Source: Acetobacterium tundrae (GTDB taxonomy: Bacteria > Bacillota > Clostridia > Eubacteriales > Eubacteriaceae). From it: 64,000 bases of DNA. The stretch covers positions 48,501 through 112,500 of the forward strand of contig NZ_RXYB01000011.1 of assembly GCF_008086615.1 (NCBI RefSeq), in the 5' to 3' direction. The number at the start of each line of letters is the position of its first letter. Within the stretch, counting starts at the first letter, position 1. The notes under the pieces are model-generated. The model saw nothing but the letters and a program-made list of their open reading frames with translations, was not told the origin of the DNA and made no database searches. Positions 9,214 through 19,314 of the stretch are shown piece by piece. The position numbers and the translations under genes were made by a program.

Positions 9214-11001
9214 ATGGATTATTCGGAATACGATTTAGACCAATTAATTGAGCGAATAAATGAGCTTGAAGTGCTTAACAAGCAACTGCTTAGGGAAAAA
9301 GAACAAGAAACTATGCTGGATTTTGCATGGTCAGGAAATTTAGGAAACTGGTATTGGAATCGAAAAACGAATACGGTTATTTGCAATCAGTTAAAAGTGA
9401 CAACTTTGGGATATACCATGGATGAGATGCCACCAAAAATAACCCAACAATTTTTCACAGAAAAGTTGCATCCAGATGATTATCAGAATACAATGCATGC
9501 AATGACTCTCCATTTAGAGGGAAAAGCAAGTGTTTATGAGACGGAGTACCGTATTCAAGCTAAAGATAAAAGTTGGAAATGGTTTTATGATCGCGGTAAA
9601 ATTACGCAACGAGATAGCAAAGGAAAGCCTGTGATGATATCGGGAATTGTGTTTGACATTACTGCAAGGAAAGAAGAGGAGCTCGCATTAAAGAAAGAAA
9701 ACGAGTCAATATATATTGACGACTTAACCAAAAGCACCAATAAACGGACGTTTAAAGAAAAAGCAGAAAAGCTTAGAAAAGATAAAAGTCAAAAATATGC
9801 CTTTATTGTTATGGATATTGACAATTTTAAATTAATTAACGACATTTTTGGATACTCAGGAGGCGATTCACTTCTAATACATATTGCGAATACGCTATTT
9901 GTGCATATCAAAGAGAATGAAGTGTATGGGCGTATTACCGGTGATAAATTTTATCTGTTTCTTAGCTATGCGGCTAAAAGCCAACTGGAAAGCCGCATAA
10001 AAAAGATTACAGATGACATTCTTATTTTCAAATTCGACAGCAATACATCATTTAATATAGTTGTTGTTTCCGGTATCTATGTAATAGAGGATAGTTCGAT
10101 TACCATTGACATGATCAGTGATCGAGCAAGTCTTGCGGCTAAAATGATTAAAGGAGGTTATGCCAGTGCCTGTTCCTTCTACAATGATGCGATTCGAAAT
10201 CAAATTCTTAATGACAATGAAATTGAAAATGAAATGCATGAAGGCCTTGAAAATAAAGATTTCAAAGTTTTTTTACAACCTAAATTTAATGTTAAAACAG
10301 AAAAAATCGTAGGAGCAGAAGCCTTAATCCGTTGGCATCATCCCAGAAAAGGCATTATCCATCCAAATTCGTTTATTCCACTTTTTGAAAAAAATGGCTT
10401 TGTAACTGAAATTGATATGTTTGTTTTTGAAGAAATATGCAAAATGCAGAAGGCTTGGAAAGCTGAAGGACGAAAACCTCTCATTATATCTGTCAATATG
10501 TCAAGACTTCATCTGAATAATCCGGCATTTGTTGCAAACTTAACGGCAATTAGTGAGAAATATGATGTAAGACCCGAAGTCATGGAATTGGAGTTAACAG
10601 AAAGTACCTTTTCAGGTAATATGGGGATTGTCCTTGATGTTACTAGAAAACTTCATAACATTGGATTTAGACTATCCATTGATGATTTTGGATCAGCTTA
10701 CTCATCGTTTAATATGTTAAAGGATATTTTTATCGATGTTGTAAAAATTGATCGTGAATTTTTTAACGAGACCACCAGTACAATTCGAGGAAAAACCATT
10801 GTTAAGAGCATTGTCAAAATGGCAAAGGATTTAGAAATAGAAATAGTCGCAGAGGGTATTGAGACCATGGAGCAAGTTGATTTTTTGTGCGAAATTGGGT
10901 GTGATTTGGCACAGGGATTCTATTATGCAAAGCCAATGCCAATTTCAGATTTTATCGTTTTACTGGACAAGAAAACACGGTCAAAAAGAGACGATAAATA
11001 A
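9214..11001 (+). CDS. PAS-GGDEF(degenerate)-EAL protein, probable c-di-GMP phosphodiesterase
   Basis: 595 aa, soluble. A PAS_3-type domain (about 35-155) ends in the usual DITxRK motif. The GGDEF domain has lost its active site: residues 242-246 read TGDKF. The EAL domain keeps EAL (369-371), ELTES, IDDFGSAYSSF with both aspartates, KIDREF and AEGIET, so hydrolysis of c-di-GMP is expected; the GGDEF part may bind GTP as an allosteric site, as in other composite proteins. AAGGA precedes the ATG closely. It is the only plus-strand gene between 5 and 22 kb and seems to be transcribed alone. Confidence 0.92.
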   Translation: MDYSEYDLDQLIERINELEVLNKQLLREKEQETMLDFAWSGNLGNWYWNRKTNTVICNQLKVTTLGYTMDEMPPKITQQFFTEKLHPDDYQNTMHAMTLHLEGKASVYETEYRIQAKDKSWKWFYDRGKITQRDSKGKPVMISGIVFDITARKEEELALKKENESIYIDDLTKSTNKRTFKEKAEKLRKDKSQKYAFIVMDIDNFKLINDIFGYSGGDSLLIHIANTLFVHIKENEVYGRITGDKFYLFLSYAAKSQLESRIKKITDDILIFKFDSNTSFNIVVVSGIYVIEDSSITIDMISDRASLAAKMIKGGYASACSFYNDAIRNQILNDNEIENEMHEGLENKDFKVFLQPKFNVKTEKIVGAEALIRWHHPRKGIIHPNSFIPLFEKNGFVTEIDMFVFEEICKMQKAWKAEGRKPLIISVNMSRLHLNNPAFVANLTAISEKYDVRPEVMELELTESTFSGNMGIVLDVTRKLHNIGFRLSIDDFGSAYSSFNMLKDIFIDVVKIDREFFNETTSTIRGKTIVKSIVKMAKDLEIEIVAEGIETMEQVDFLCEIGCDLAQGFYYAKPMPISDFIVLLDKKTRSKRDDK

Positions 11002-11165
11002 TTTTGTGTTACGAAATTGCTGGACATGATGTCAAAAATAATCGCCTGCTATTAACTGAAAAAGATCAAAATCAGAGCATTTTCACAGTAAGAACAAAAA
11101 CTTTTTTCTTGTTTTCAAACACGGTATAATCTGTTAAAACAACCATATGTTTAATGATATTATAA

Positions 11166-11282
11166 AGTAGTAAGCTGCTGAGGATAATGGGACGAAAGTA
11201 AAAGCGATCAAGGAGAATACTCACCACTATAGCGTATCAACAAAGTAGCGCGTCTTAAAACCACCATAGAATGCTTACTACT
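11166..11282. repeat. Perfect 10-bp inverted repeat in the 11002-11382 gap
   Basis: AGTAGTAAGC (11166-11175) and GCTTACTACT (11273-11282) are exact inverted copies 97 bases apart, in an otherwise featureless 380-base gap between convergent transcripts. This could be a miniature element or a long hairpin; no reading frame is present. Confidence 0.4.
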
Positions 11283-11382
11283 ACGAATCAAGAAAAAGAA
11301 AATGGATTTGTCAGTTCTTATATAATTGCCAATTCAAACCGTGCCCAAAGTAGTTGTCTTGTGCTATAAATATCAATTCATT

Positions 11383-13668
11383 TTAATTATCCATGAAGTG
11401 CACTAAATCAATGGGATTAACAATCAAAACGACTTGACCGTTACCGAGAAGGGTCGAGCCTGTTATTCCTGGAATAGTGGCCAAGTGACCTTCTAACGGC
11501 TTCACAACAAATTCCTGTTCATTTTTTAGTTTATCCACGACGATTGCATAGTTTTCATGACCATTAGTTAAAATGACAGCATTGAGCTCTTCTTTGTCCT
11601 TGTTCTTCTCACCGGTAGAAAAAATCTGAGAAAGCCATTCAATTCCAATCACTTCGCCTCTTAAATGAGTCAAACATTTCCCGTTAAAATTGTGAATATT
11701 GGCTGTTTTTATTTTTACCGTTTCAACTATATTGTCCAGTGGAAAAATATAGGTATCTTGGCCGACTTCTACGATCAAGCCACGTGATACTGCCAGTGAA
11801 AGCGGTAATTGAATCGTCATTTTTGTCCCCTTATCCACTTCACTCTCGATGGAAATTTTTCCGTTGATTTTGGATATATTGTTTTTAACAATATCCATCC
11901 CAACACCGCGTCCCGACACTTCCGTAATCTCTTTTGCCATACTGAATCCCGGAAGGAAAATGAGATTAATTAATTGGTTTTTGCTCATTTTATCACCTTC
12001 AGCCTGTGAGATCAGTTTTTTTTCGATCGCTTTGTTTTTTATACTCTCGGCGTCAATGCCCTTTCCATCATCTTCAATTTCGATATAGACCAGCTTGTTT
12101 TTATTGTAAGCTCTAAGGGTAATCCGGCCCTTCTCAGACTTGCCTTTTAATAACCGCTCTTCACACGGTTCAATACCATGATCCGCAGAATTTCTAATCA
12201 TATGAACCAGCGGATCACTAATTTGTTCGATAATTGTTTTATCGATTTCCGTGTGCTCACCCTGAAGGACAAGCTCCATTTTTTTTCCCGTGCTCTGGGC
12301 AATATCTCTGATCACCCGCGGCATTTTTTGAAAAACTGTTTTTACTTCTATCATTCTGATGGACATGATAGTATTTTGAAGATCATCAGAAATTCGATTG
12401 ACATAGGCCCCAACTTCCTTAACCTCCTTTGATATTTGAGGCAAGTTATAGTCCGTACTCAATTTGGATGAAATATGCATAAATGAGTTTTTAGCGATCA
12501 AAAGTTCCGAAATCATGTTCATCATTTTATCAATTTTATCTTGGTTAACTCGAATGCTCTGGGTAATGCTACTCTGGGTAGAACTATTCTGAATCGGGTT
12601 ATTTGGGGTTTGCTTACTTTTTGAATAAACTTCTTTTGTATTAGAGACTTTCCGAGGTGATGGAATTTGCGTGTTTTCTCCCGGTATGTTCATGGATTGT
12701 AAATCAATTAACTGTTGTTTAATCTGAGCGAGTATTTTCTTATCTTCCCGATTGTCAAATATCTCAAATTCAATGGAACGGATGAAAGACTTAACATAAT
12801 CCATCACAAAAAAACTGAGATCGACGAGTTTGTTTTCAAAATTGTATCCTTTATCCCGTATCAAAACCAGAAGACTTTCGTAGGTGTGTACTATTTCTGA
12901 AAATCGCTTAAGCGCCACATAAATCGTATCGTGAGGATTTAAAACTGCGAGGTATATGCCTATTCCGCCTTTAATACTGTGTATGGCTCTAAATATTTCG
13001 TCAACGGCTTCCCGATCAGCACTATTGCTATCCAATCGTATCAATAACTCATTTTCAATTTTTTCAATGTGCTCCAAATTTTCAATCTGAAACTGTTCTT
13101 TTATCCCCTCTGTCAGTCCACCTTTAAATTCCTCAGACAGTAAGACATCCAGATTTTCTTCTCCGTCGATACCCTCCTGTAAATCATTTTCTTCATCATC
13201 ATTCACCAGACAGTTTTCAAATGCCAACTTTAAGTTCTGACGCAACTGGATTTCCTGGGTTTCGTATGGCCTCTCCAAAAAAAGTTTATTATCTTCGATT
13301 GTAACATAGTCATCACTAATTATTTCATTCAGCCGATCAAGACAATTCCTGAAAAAGTCCAAAAATAAAAGAAGGTTATCTATCAATTCTGTTTTAACAA
13401 TGATCGCATTGTTTTCTAATGCGATTAAGATTATTTCAATTTCATAGCATAATTGTGTTATCGATGATAGTCCAATAAAGGATGACCCACACTTAATATG
13501 ATGGATGTTATTAAAAAGGTTATTGGGCAGCTCCATCCCTTTGGTGTGTAATTCAAGTTTTAATATTGCTTTTTCAAGGTCACTAAAATTATCAGTCCAT
13601 TCCTTAGTAAACATTTTCACAATGATCATATCTTCTCTAAATTTATTTTGTGTGTTATTCTGAGTCAT
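11383..13668 (-). CDS. cheA: Chemotaxis histidine kinase CheA with two Hpt-like domains
   Basis: 761 aa from the ATG at 13668; the upstream in-frame TTG lies inside cheR. It has two N-terminal phosphotransfer-like domains: HHIKCGSSFIG (His56) and AIHSIKGG (His230). Standard CheA has one. The dimerisation helices follow at about 375-450, then the kinase core (N-box NSADHGIE 493-500, G1 DDGKGID 533-539, FLPGFS 571-576, G2 GRGVGMD 586-592) and a C-terminal CheW-like domain (about 625-760). No clear CheY-binding P2 domain is seen; the 240-370 linker is helical then Ser/Thr/Asn-rich. Last gene of the eight-gene chemosensory operon, 22 bases after cheR. Confidence 0.95.
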   Translation of the reverse strand: MTQNNTQNKFREDMIIVKMFTKEWTDNFSDLEKAILKLELHTKGMELPNNLFNNIHHIKCGSSFIGLSSITQLCYEIEIILIALENNAIIVKTELIDNLLLFLDFFRNCLDRLNEIISDDYVTIEDNKLFLERPYETQEIQLRQNLKLAFENCLVNDDEENDLQEGIDGEENLDVLLSEEFKGGLTEGIKEQFQIENLEHIEKIENELLIRLDSNSADREAVDEIFRAIHSIKGGIGIYLAVLNPHDTIYVALKRFSEIVHTYESLLVLIRDKGYNFENKLVDLSFFVMDYVKSFIRSIEFEIFDNREDKKILAQIKQQLIDLQSMNIPGENTQIPSPRKVSNTKEVYSKSKQTPNNPIQNSSTQSSITQSIRVNQDKIDKMMNMISELLIAKNSFMHISSKLSTDYNLPQISKEVKEVGAYVNRISDDLQNTIMSIRMIEVKTVFQKMPRVIRDIAQSTGKKMELVLQGEHTEIDKTIIEQISDPLVHMIRNSADHGIEPCEERLLKGKSEKGRITLRAYNKNKLVYIEIEDDGKGIDAESIKNKAIEKKLISQAEGDKMSKNQLINLIFLPGFSMAKEITEVSGRGVGMDIVKNNISKINGKISIESEVDKGTKMTIQLPLSLAVSRGLIVEVGQDTYIFPLDNIVETVKIKTANIHNFNGKCLTHLRGEVIGIEWLSQIFSTGEKNKDKEELNAVILTNGHENYAIVVDKLKNEQEFVVKPLEGHLATIPGITGSTLLGNGQVVLIVNPIDLVHFMDN

Positions 13669-13690
13669 TCTCTCTTTTTCTCTCCTCTCA

Positions 13691-14512
13691 TTATTTGGAC
13701 TTGGAATATACAATGGTATCTCCAATTTTTTTAGCTTTGTATAATGATGTAATTCTTCCCACCGATTCCGAATGGCCGAGAAAAAGAAATCCCTCCAGAT
13801 TCAGGGATTCATAAAAGCTCATCACGACACTTTTTCTTGACTGTTCATCAAAATAAATTAAACAATTTCGACAGAATATGAAGTCGCAGCCATTGATACT
13901 GCTTCGTGACATTGTATCCATCAGATTAATCCGAAAAAACGATACGGATTTTCGGATATTGAGATTGATGAGATATTTGTCTTGACGTTTCTTAAAGTAT
14001 TTTTCAAGATATTCTATCGGGACATCCTTTATGGCTCTGCTGTCATAAAGTCCTGTTTTAGCACTTTGCAAAACTTCCGAATTGATATCAGAAGCAATGA
14101 TTTGAATATCCCATTTTTCAGGTTCATCAAGCATTTCTTGAAGAATAATGGATAATGTATAGGGTTCTTCTCCCGTCGAGCAGGCAGCACACCATATTTT
14201 TATCTTTTTTCTGCTCATTTTTCTTTTTTCAACAATCGGTAGAACATCCTCAGCAAAATTACGTAATTGTGGGAAATCCCTAAAAAAATACGTCTCATTT
14301 ATGGTAAGATCATTGATTAGTTGATAAAACTCTGATGAATCTGTTCCGAATTTCAGCAGCATATAGTACTCGTTTAACGAATCAATTTGAAGCGACTCGG
14401 TGTGCTGGATAATCCTTTTTTCGACAAAGTACTTTTTATTGCTTTCATAATATAATCCGGTTCTTTTATAGATCAATTTAATATACTTATCATATAATTC
14501 ATCCGATAGCAT
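13691..14512 (-). CDS. cheR: Chemoreceptor methyltransferase CheR
   Basis: 273 aa from the ATG at 14512 (AGAGGTG ribosome binding site). It methylates receptor glutamates using S-adenosylmethionine. The N-terminal helical domain is followed by the methyltransferase fold: NDLTINETYFFRD, WCAACSTGEEPYTL (SAM loop) and FIFCRNCLIYFD. The receptor in this operon ends without the CheR-tethering pentapeptide, so binding must be direct. A 195-base gap separates it from the Hpt-STAS gene upstream, enough for an internal promoter. Confidence 0.95.
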   Translation of the reverse strand: MLSDELYDKYIKLIYKRTGLYYESNKKYFVEKRIIQHTESLQIDSLNEYYMLLKFGTDSSEFYQLINDLTINETYFFRDFPQLRNFAEDVLPIVEKRKMSRKKIKIWCAACSTGEEPYTLSIILQEMLDEPEKWDIQIIASDINSEVLQSAKTGLYDSRAIKDVPIEYLEKYFKKRQDKYLINLNIRKSVSFFRINLMDTMSRSSINGCDFIFCRNCLIYFDEQSRKSVVMSFYESLNLEGFLFLGHSESVGRITSLYKAKKIGDTIVYSKSK

Positions 14513-14707
14513 CACAGCAACACCTCTTGTTTTTTCCAAAGCTTAACGCCTTATAACTCCTCTTTTACCAAGTTATTCAGCAAATTATGCAAACGCATGA
14601 TTTGCTATCACTTTGTGTTTAAATTGTCGCTAATCTCGGAGGAATATCGCTTCTGGAGGCGGCATCATTGATAATTTTCCTGATATAATCGCTAGTCAAT
14701 TGAATGG

Positions 14708-16162
14708 TCAAAGTTTATTTATATTATCTGTTTTCTTACTTATTCTTTTTAAAAAGCCTTCTGATTTCAAAATTTTCAGAATAGCATCTACACCTGATTT
14801 TGACACTTGAAATTTTTCGATTGTTTCAATCGAATCAAAAATATTTATAACACTTCGCACCTCTGGGCCTTCAGCAATTAGCCCCAGCTCAATATTCTTG
14901 GATTCCAGCTGTCTTTTAATTCCGATTAAATCCTTAATCTCTTTTTCGTCCACTATGACGAGCTGGCTCATATCAATAAGAAAGATATACATTCCGGTTT
15001 TATTCATCTTTCCAATAAAAATACGGAGCTTGGAAATAAAGTTGACCTTTTCGGCTTTAAAAATGCTGACTACATATTTGCCTTTTATATCATTAAAGCC
15101 TTTTTCAATGAATCCCGCCATTTTATTTTCAAAATCTAAAAAAAAGTGTTGATCAGCAATTTTTTGTTTGTCATAACACTTAACAGCCATACAATAAAGT
15201 GTTTTTAAATCTTCCAGGAACTCAGCAACTTTAACATTGTTTTTCATTGAAGCCATCGCTCTTATTACCTGGTGGTGCAAGGACTTCAGATGATCAATTT
15301 CTTCACTGCTCATTCTAATCTGCTTATTAAAGTCGATTTTGCACAGCTGTATCAGAGTTTTGAGGATAATAACATTTAATTGATTATCAAACGCCATAAA
15401 ACGATAGTCATTTTGCGCCACCTTGCTTCTACTTAAATCCACGATATTTATTTTTTCTACATAGCTTACGTCGAAATTTGCATATAGCTCGGCTTCATCC
15501 GTATCTGTAGACAGGATAATGTCATAAGATGGCAACTCCTGATTACATCCGTTTCCATCAAAATAATTATCATCAACACTGGAATAAACAAGGGTTCCTA
15601 TTTCTTCCACGCAATTTAAAATCATCAATAATACCGGCGATATCATGGAAATATCATCTTCAAAAAAGAAGGTAATAAAATAGGTGTTCTTTTCATTTGA
15701 CCGTTTACCTAAGCAGGAAGTAATAATACCGGCTTCAGTTTTCTGTGTTTCAGCCATCACCTCAACTTTTTTATTGGCACATATAAATATCTCAGTCCGT
15801 TCAGTAATGTGTCGTGCTTCCTGGGCAAGGCTCTCTATCATTTGATCAGGACCATATTCTTTTTTATATAACAGCATCTTCTTTGTGATATCCAGCCCCT
15901 CAAAGCAAAGCGATACAATGCTCTGATTAAACGGGATTGAGCCATTTCTTGCACAATCAAGCATATCTTCAATTTTATGCATGAGGTTTCCAACATCCGC
16001 ATAACCGACCATATGCGACGATCCTTTGATGGTATGAGCAATTCTGAATAGCTCATTGATATCAACGCCAGAATATTCCACTTCAAGTCTGATCATGCAT
16101 TCTTCAGCTTTTTGGAGCATTTCCTCCGATTCTTCATAATACAACTGTATCATTGGATCCAT
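14708..16162 (-). CDS. Hpt domain protein with C-terminal STAS-like domain
   Basis: 484 aa. Residues 1-110 are an Hpt domain of CheA P1 type with AHTIKGSSHMVG (phospho-accepting His43). The middle (about 140-340) is a domain I do not recognise. The last 110 residues (GMYIFLIDMSQLVIVDEKEIKDL...) have the alternating beta/alpha layout of a STAS (anti-sigma antagonist-like) domain. No kinase core is present, so it must be phosphorylated by CheA or act as a phosphate sink for one of the two CheY-type proteins. A CheA-like input joined to a STAS output suggests a partner-switch link; this is inference. Confidence 0.8.
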   Translation of the reverse strand: MDPMIQLYYEESEEMLQKAEECMIRLEVEYSGVDINELFRIAHTIKGSSHMVGYADVGNLMHKIEDMLDCARNGSIPFNQSIVSLCFEGLDITKKMLLYKKEYGPDQMIESLAQEARHITERTEIFICANKKVEVMAETQKTEAGIITSCLGKRSNEKNTYFITFFFEDDISMISPVLLMILNCVEEIGTLVYSSVDDNYFDGNGCNQELPSYDIILSTDTDEAELYANFDVSYVEKINIVDLSRSKVAQNDYRFMAFDNQLNVIILKTLIQLCKIDFNKQIRMSSEEIDHLKSLHHQVIRAMASMKNNVKVAEFLEDLKTLYCMAVKCYDKQKIADQHFFLDFENKMAGFIEKGFNDIKGKYVVSIFKAEKVNFISKLRIFIGKMNKTGMYIFLIDMSQLVIVDEKEIKDLIGIKRQLESKNIELGLIAEGPEVRSVINIFDSIETIEKFQVSKSGVDAILKILKSEGFLKRISKKTDNINKL

Positions 16163-16210
16163 TCAATATACCACCTAAACTTAAATAATTATTCCTGTTT
16201 TAAAGATTTT

Positions 16211-16621
16211 CTATTGTACGATTTGAATGAAAGCGTCTCGCCATCTTTCCAGTTTTTGTACCGAATGGTCAATCATAGCCAAAACGTAGTCCTCACTTTT
16301 AAACGGTTTAAGCATATAATCGTTGGCTCCATATTCCAGAGATCTCACTATTTTATCCATTGTTGAGGATTCTGTCATCATGATGATTTGTGTCATTGGA
16401 TCATATTTCTTTATTGCAATCAAAAGTTCAATTCCATCCATTTGTGGCATCACCATATCGATCACGACAATGTGATATTTTGTATTTTTAACTTTTTCTA
16501 GCGCATCTATTGCAGCAAGACTCGTATCAACGGCATACCCATTTTGTTCAAAATATTTTTTTAACAGACTTCCCACATCTTCTTCATCATCAACAATTAA
16601 AATCTTATAGCGGTCGTTCAT
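16211..16621 (-). CDS. Single-domain response regulator (CheY-like, with C-terminal tail)
   Basis: 136 aa from the ATG at 16621 (GGAGGT site). Receiver fold with DDEE at 11-14, phospho-acceptor Asp55, MTESS and the lysine of MLKPF. A tail of about 15 residues after the fold is rich in charged and aromatic residues. It lies between cheB and the Hpt-STAS gene, so this operon has two stand-alone receivers. One may be the output and the other a sink or an Hpt partner. Confidence 0.9.
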   Translation of the reverse strand: MNDRYKILIVDDEEDVGSLLKKYFEQNGYAVDTSLAAIDALEKVKNTKYHIVVIDMVMPQMDGIELLIAIKKYDPMTQIIMMTESSTMDKIVRSLEYGANDYMLKPFKSEDYVLAMIDHSVQKLERWRDAFIQIVQ

Positions 16622-16666
16622 CAATACCTCCACTCATTCAAAATCACTTTTACGACAAATTTTCAA

Positions 16667-17749
16667 CTAACGCATTCTTCTGACTGCTCTAATAATTGCC
16701 TCAGCCATCTTATAAGAAGGAACCACAATTTCTGCGCCACCTCTCTCGATTGCTTCCTTAGGCATACCAAAAACGACAGCTGTTGATTCATCCTCAGCAA
16801 TCGTAATACCGCCAGCTTGTCTGATCTTTACCATGGCATCTGCTCCATCGTCTCCCATGCCAGTCATTAATACTCCCACGACATTTTTGCCGCCATAAAC
16901 TGAAAGAACAGACTCCATGGTTACATTGACACATGGCATGAAAACAGTTTTTGGTGAACTGGTAAGTCTCAGTACACCAGAGTCTCCCCTGACCACCAAT
17001 TGATAGCCACCGGGTCCGAGATATCCTCTGCCATTTTGAAGGACATCACCAGTAGTAACTTCCTTGACCGAAATCCGACTGGCACCATCCAGTCGCTTAG
17101 CAAATGACGTGGTAAAAGCCGGTGGCATGTGCTGAATAATAATAACCGCCGCCCCAAGGTCCTCCGGTAACATTGGCAATACCTCCATCAGTGTTCCCGG
17201 ACCGCCAGTGGAAATGCCAATAACCACAACCTTTGTGACTTCTTTGATTGTCAGCAATTCTAATTGTTTTTGTTGTTGCACTTTTTTTTGCGGTAGCGCG
17301 CTGCTGCGCCTTTCAACCCGATCTCTGATACTTTTCCCATTGACATTTTTATAGGCTAATTTTACTTTTTGGATGATTTCCCGGCCAACCAGATAAATGT
17401 CCGTCGATACTGTCCCGGATGGCTTTGCCACATAATCAAAAGCACCCAATTCAAGTGCTTCAAACGTTGTCAATGCCCCTTCTTCGGTAAGTGAACTCAC
17501 CATCAGTACCGCTATTTGGGGATAATCATTCAGGATGTATTGCATCGCAGTCAAACCATCCATAACTGGCATATTAATGTCCATTGTGATTACATCCGGT
17601 TTTAACTCATGGACCTTTTCAATTGCATCATTGCCATCCCTTGCAGTTCCAACCACATCAAGACTTGGGTCAGACATGATAATCTCTTTCAATACTCTTC
17701 TCATAAGGGCTGAATCATCCACAATCAATATCTTTATCTTGTCTATCAC
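16667..17749 (-). CDS. cheB: Chemotaxis methylesterase/response regulator CheB
   Basis: 360 aa from a GTG at 17749, chosen because GGAGGTG lies 6 bases before it. Receiver domain with Asp57 (MDINMP), a linker, then the methylesterase/glutamine deamidase domain with the triad Ser180 (GISTGGP), His207 (QHMPP) and Asp301 (GMGDDGADAM). Phosphorylated by CheA, it removes receptor methyl groups and balances CheR. It follows the triple-CheW gene by 72 bases. Confidence 0.95.
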   Translation of the reverse strand: MIDKIKILIVDDSALMRRVLKEIIMSDPSLDVVGTARDGNDAIEKVHELKPDVITMDINMPVMDGLTAMQYILNDYPQIAVLMVSSLTEEGALTTFEALELGAFDYVAKPSGTVSTDIYLVGREIIQKVKLAYKNVNGKSIRDRVERRSSALPQKKVQQQKQLELLTIKEVTKVVVIGISTGGPGTLMEVLPMLPEDLGAAVIIIQHMPPAFTTSFAKRLDGASRISVKEVTTGDVLQNGRGYLGPGGYQLVVRGDSGVLRLTSSPKTVFMPCVNVTMESVLSVYGGKNVVGVLMTGMGDDGADAMVKIRQAGGITIAEDESTAVVFGMPKEAIERGGAEIVVPSYKMAEAIIRAVRRMR

Positions 17750-17821
17750 AACCAACACCTCCGCTTGATAACTCCCATTCCCAAAACCATGACTTTCCAA
17801 CTATTTCGGATGGTCGTCCTC

Positions 17822-19297
17822 TTAAATGAAGCTCAGTACCTTACCGATGTCCAGAATTAAAATCATACGTTTTCCTTCATCAAGTTTTCCAACCCCTTCT
17901 AACCAGTCAATGTCGACACCACTGCTCAATATTTCAGTCGGTACCTCAATCAGTTTTTTTTCAAATCTGAGAACTTCCGAAACAGAATCAACGATTATTC
18001 CTGTTCGTTTGCCGTTAAAATCGGCTATGATAATACGTGACGCATCGGTTTGTACTTTTTCAGAAATTTTCAATAGCCGTCTCAGATCCAAAGCCGGAAT
18101 GATATTGCCGCGTAAATTCACAATCCCCTCGATGTAGTCGGGTGCGTTTGGCACTTTTGTTATTTCGGTCATCCGATTAATTTCCTGGACATTGTCGATT
18201 ATAATACCATACTCTTCCTGATCAATTTTGAAAGTGACCAGTTGAACTTCATCAAGTAGTTGGTTTTCGCTACGTTGAGTATCATCATGCTGTTCCTGAA
18301 TCGCCCTATTCCCCATGATCGGTTCAATTGAATCAGACAAAATGAGTTTTGAAGGTTCTAGAATGAGAATCATGCGTTTTCCGCTATTCAGTTTTGCAAT
18401 GCCTTTCAGCTGTTCACCACTTTGTGCCGAGAATTGCAGTGGTGGTTGAATACTCATTTTAGGTACTCTCAACACTTCTGTAACTTTATCAACCATAATT
18501 CCAGCGGTAAAGTTGCCCATATCGACGACAAGTATCCGGTTGTGATCATTGATTTCCGTGTGTACTATTCCAAAATACTTTCTAAGATTAATGATCGGTA
18601 GTAGGTTATCGCGCAAGGAAAGAACGCCCTCAATATAGGCTTCACAATTGGGAACCTTCACAATTTGCGGCACCCGTATAATTTCTTTCACCTTCATAAT
18701 TTCAAAGGCATATTCTTCCTGATCTATTAAAAAGGTGACCAACTGCTTCTCATCAACGGATTTATCCACATCTATATTGATTGATTGATTATCGTATCTC
18801 ATGTTATCTTCTTGAGGTTCTTTTTTTTCTTTGGTTAAATCTTTAACCATAAGTGCCTGGACGACATCGAGAAGCATTACAAGCCTTTGTCCGTTATTTA
18901 ATTTCACGACACCATCAATAAAATCATCATCAATATTTCTAACAATCTCAGGGGTGTCTTCAATATTGGAAGTTGGCACACGCATAACTTCTGATACCTT
19001 ATCGACAATGATACCCGTCGCTTTACCTTCCACATCAATCACAAGAACTCGACTATTTTCATCTTTTTCTTTTCGTTCCAGATTAAACTTGGTCCGTCCA
19101 TCGATGATAGGAAGCACATCGCCTCTCAGGTTGCAGGCTCCTTCCACATAGTCCGGCGCATTTGGTATTTTGGTGATGGAAGGTACCCTTATAATTTCCT
19201 TGACATCCATGATATCCGTTCCAAATTCATCCTCGCCAAGCTGGAACGTCACTACTTGGCGTTCTGTAACACCGATATTTTTTAAACTAGCAACCAT
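17822..19297 (-). CDS. Adaptor protein with three tandem CheW domains
   Basis: 491 aa made of three complete CheW domains at about 14-150, 180-325 and 350-490. Each opens with (Q)LVTFxIDxEEY and has the conserved (D)YxEGxxNLRGxxLPxxDLR-type core; the second core is the most diverged (SLRDNLLPIINLR). Linkers of 25-30 residues are acidic. CheW bridges receptor and CheA; three in one chain could hold a fixed stoichiometry with the two-tip receptor next to it. The ATG at 19297 is chosen since GGGGGTG is 6 bases upstream; ATGs at 19312 and 19303 are alternatives. The receptor stop codon is at 19315. Confidence 0.93.
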   Translation of the reverse strand: MVASLKNIGVTERQVVTFQLGEDEFGTDIMDVKEIIRVPSITKIPNAPDYVEGACNLRGDVLPIIDGRTKFNLERKEKDENSRVLVIDVEGKATGIIVDKVSEVMRVPTSNIEDTPEIVRNIDDDFIDGVVKLNNGQRLVMLLDVVQALMVKDLTKEKKEPQEDNMRYDNQSINIDVDKSVDEKQLVTFLIDQEEYAFEIMKVKEIIRVPQIVKVPNCEAYIEGVLSLRDNLLPIINLRKYFGIVHTEINDHNRILVVDMGNFTAGIMVDKVTEVLRVPKMSIQPPLQFSAQSGEQLKGIAKLNSGKRMILILEPSKLILSDSIEPIMGNRAIQEQHDDTQRSENQLLDEVQLVTFKIDQEEYGIIIDNVQEINRMTEITKVPNAPDYIEGIVNLRGNIIPALDLRRLLKISEKVQTDASRIIIADFNGKRTGIIVDSVSEVLRFEKKLIEVPTEILSSGVDIDWLEGVGKLDEGKRMILILDIGKVLSFI

Positions 19298-19314
19298 CTT
19301 CATCACCCCCATTT

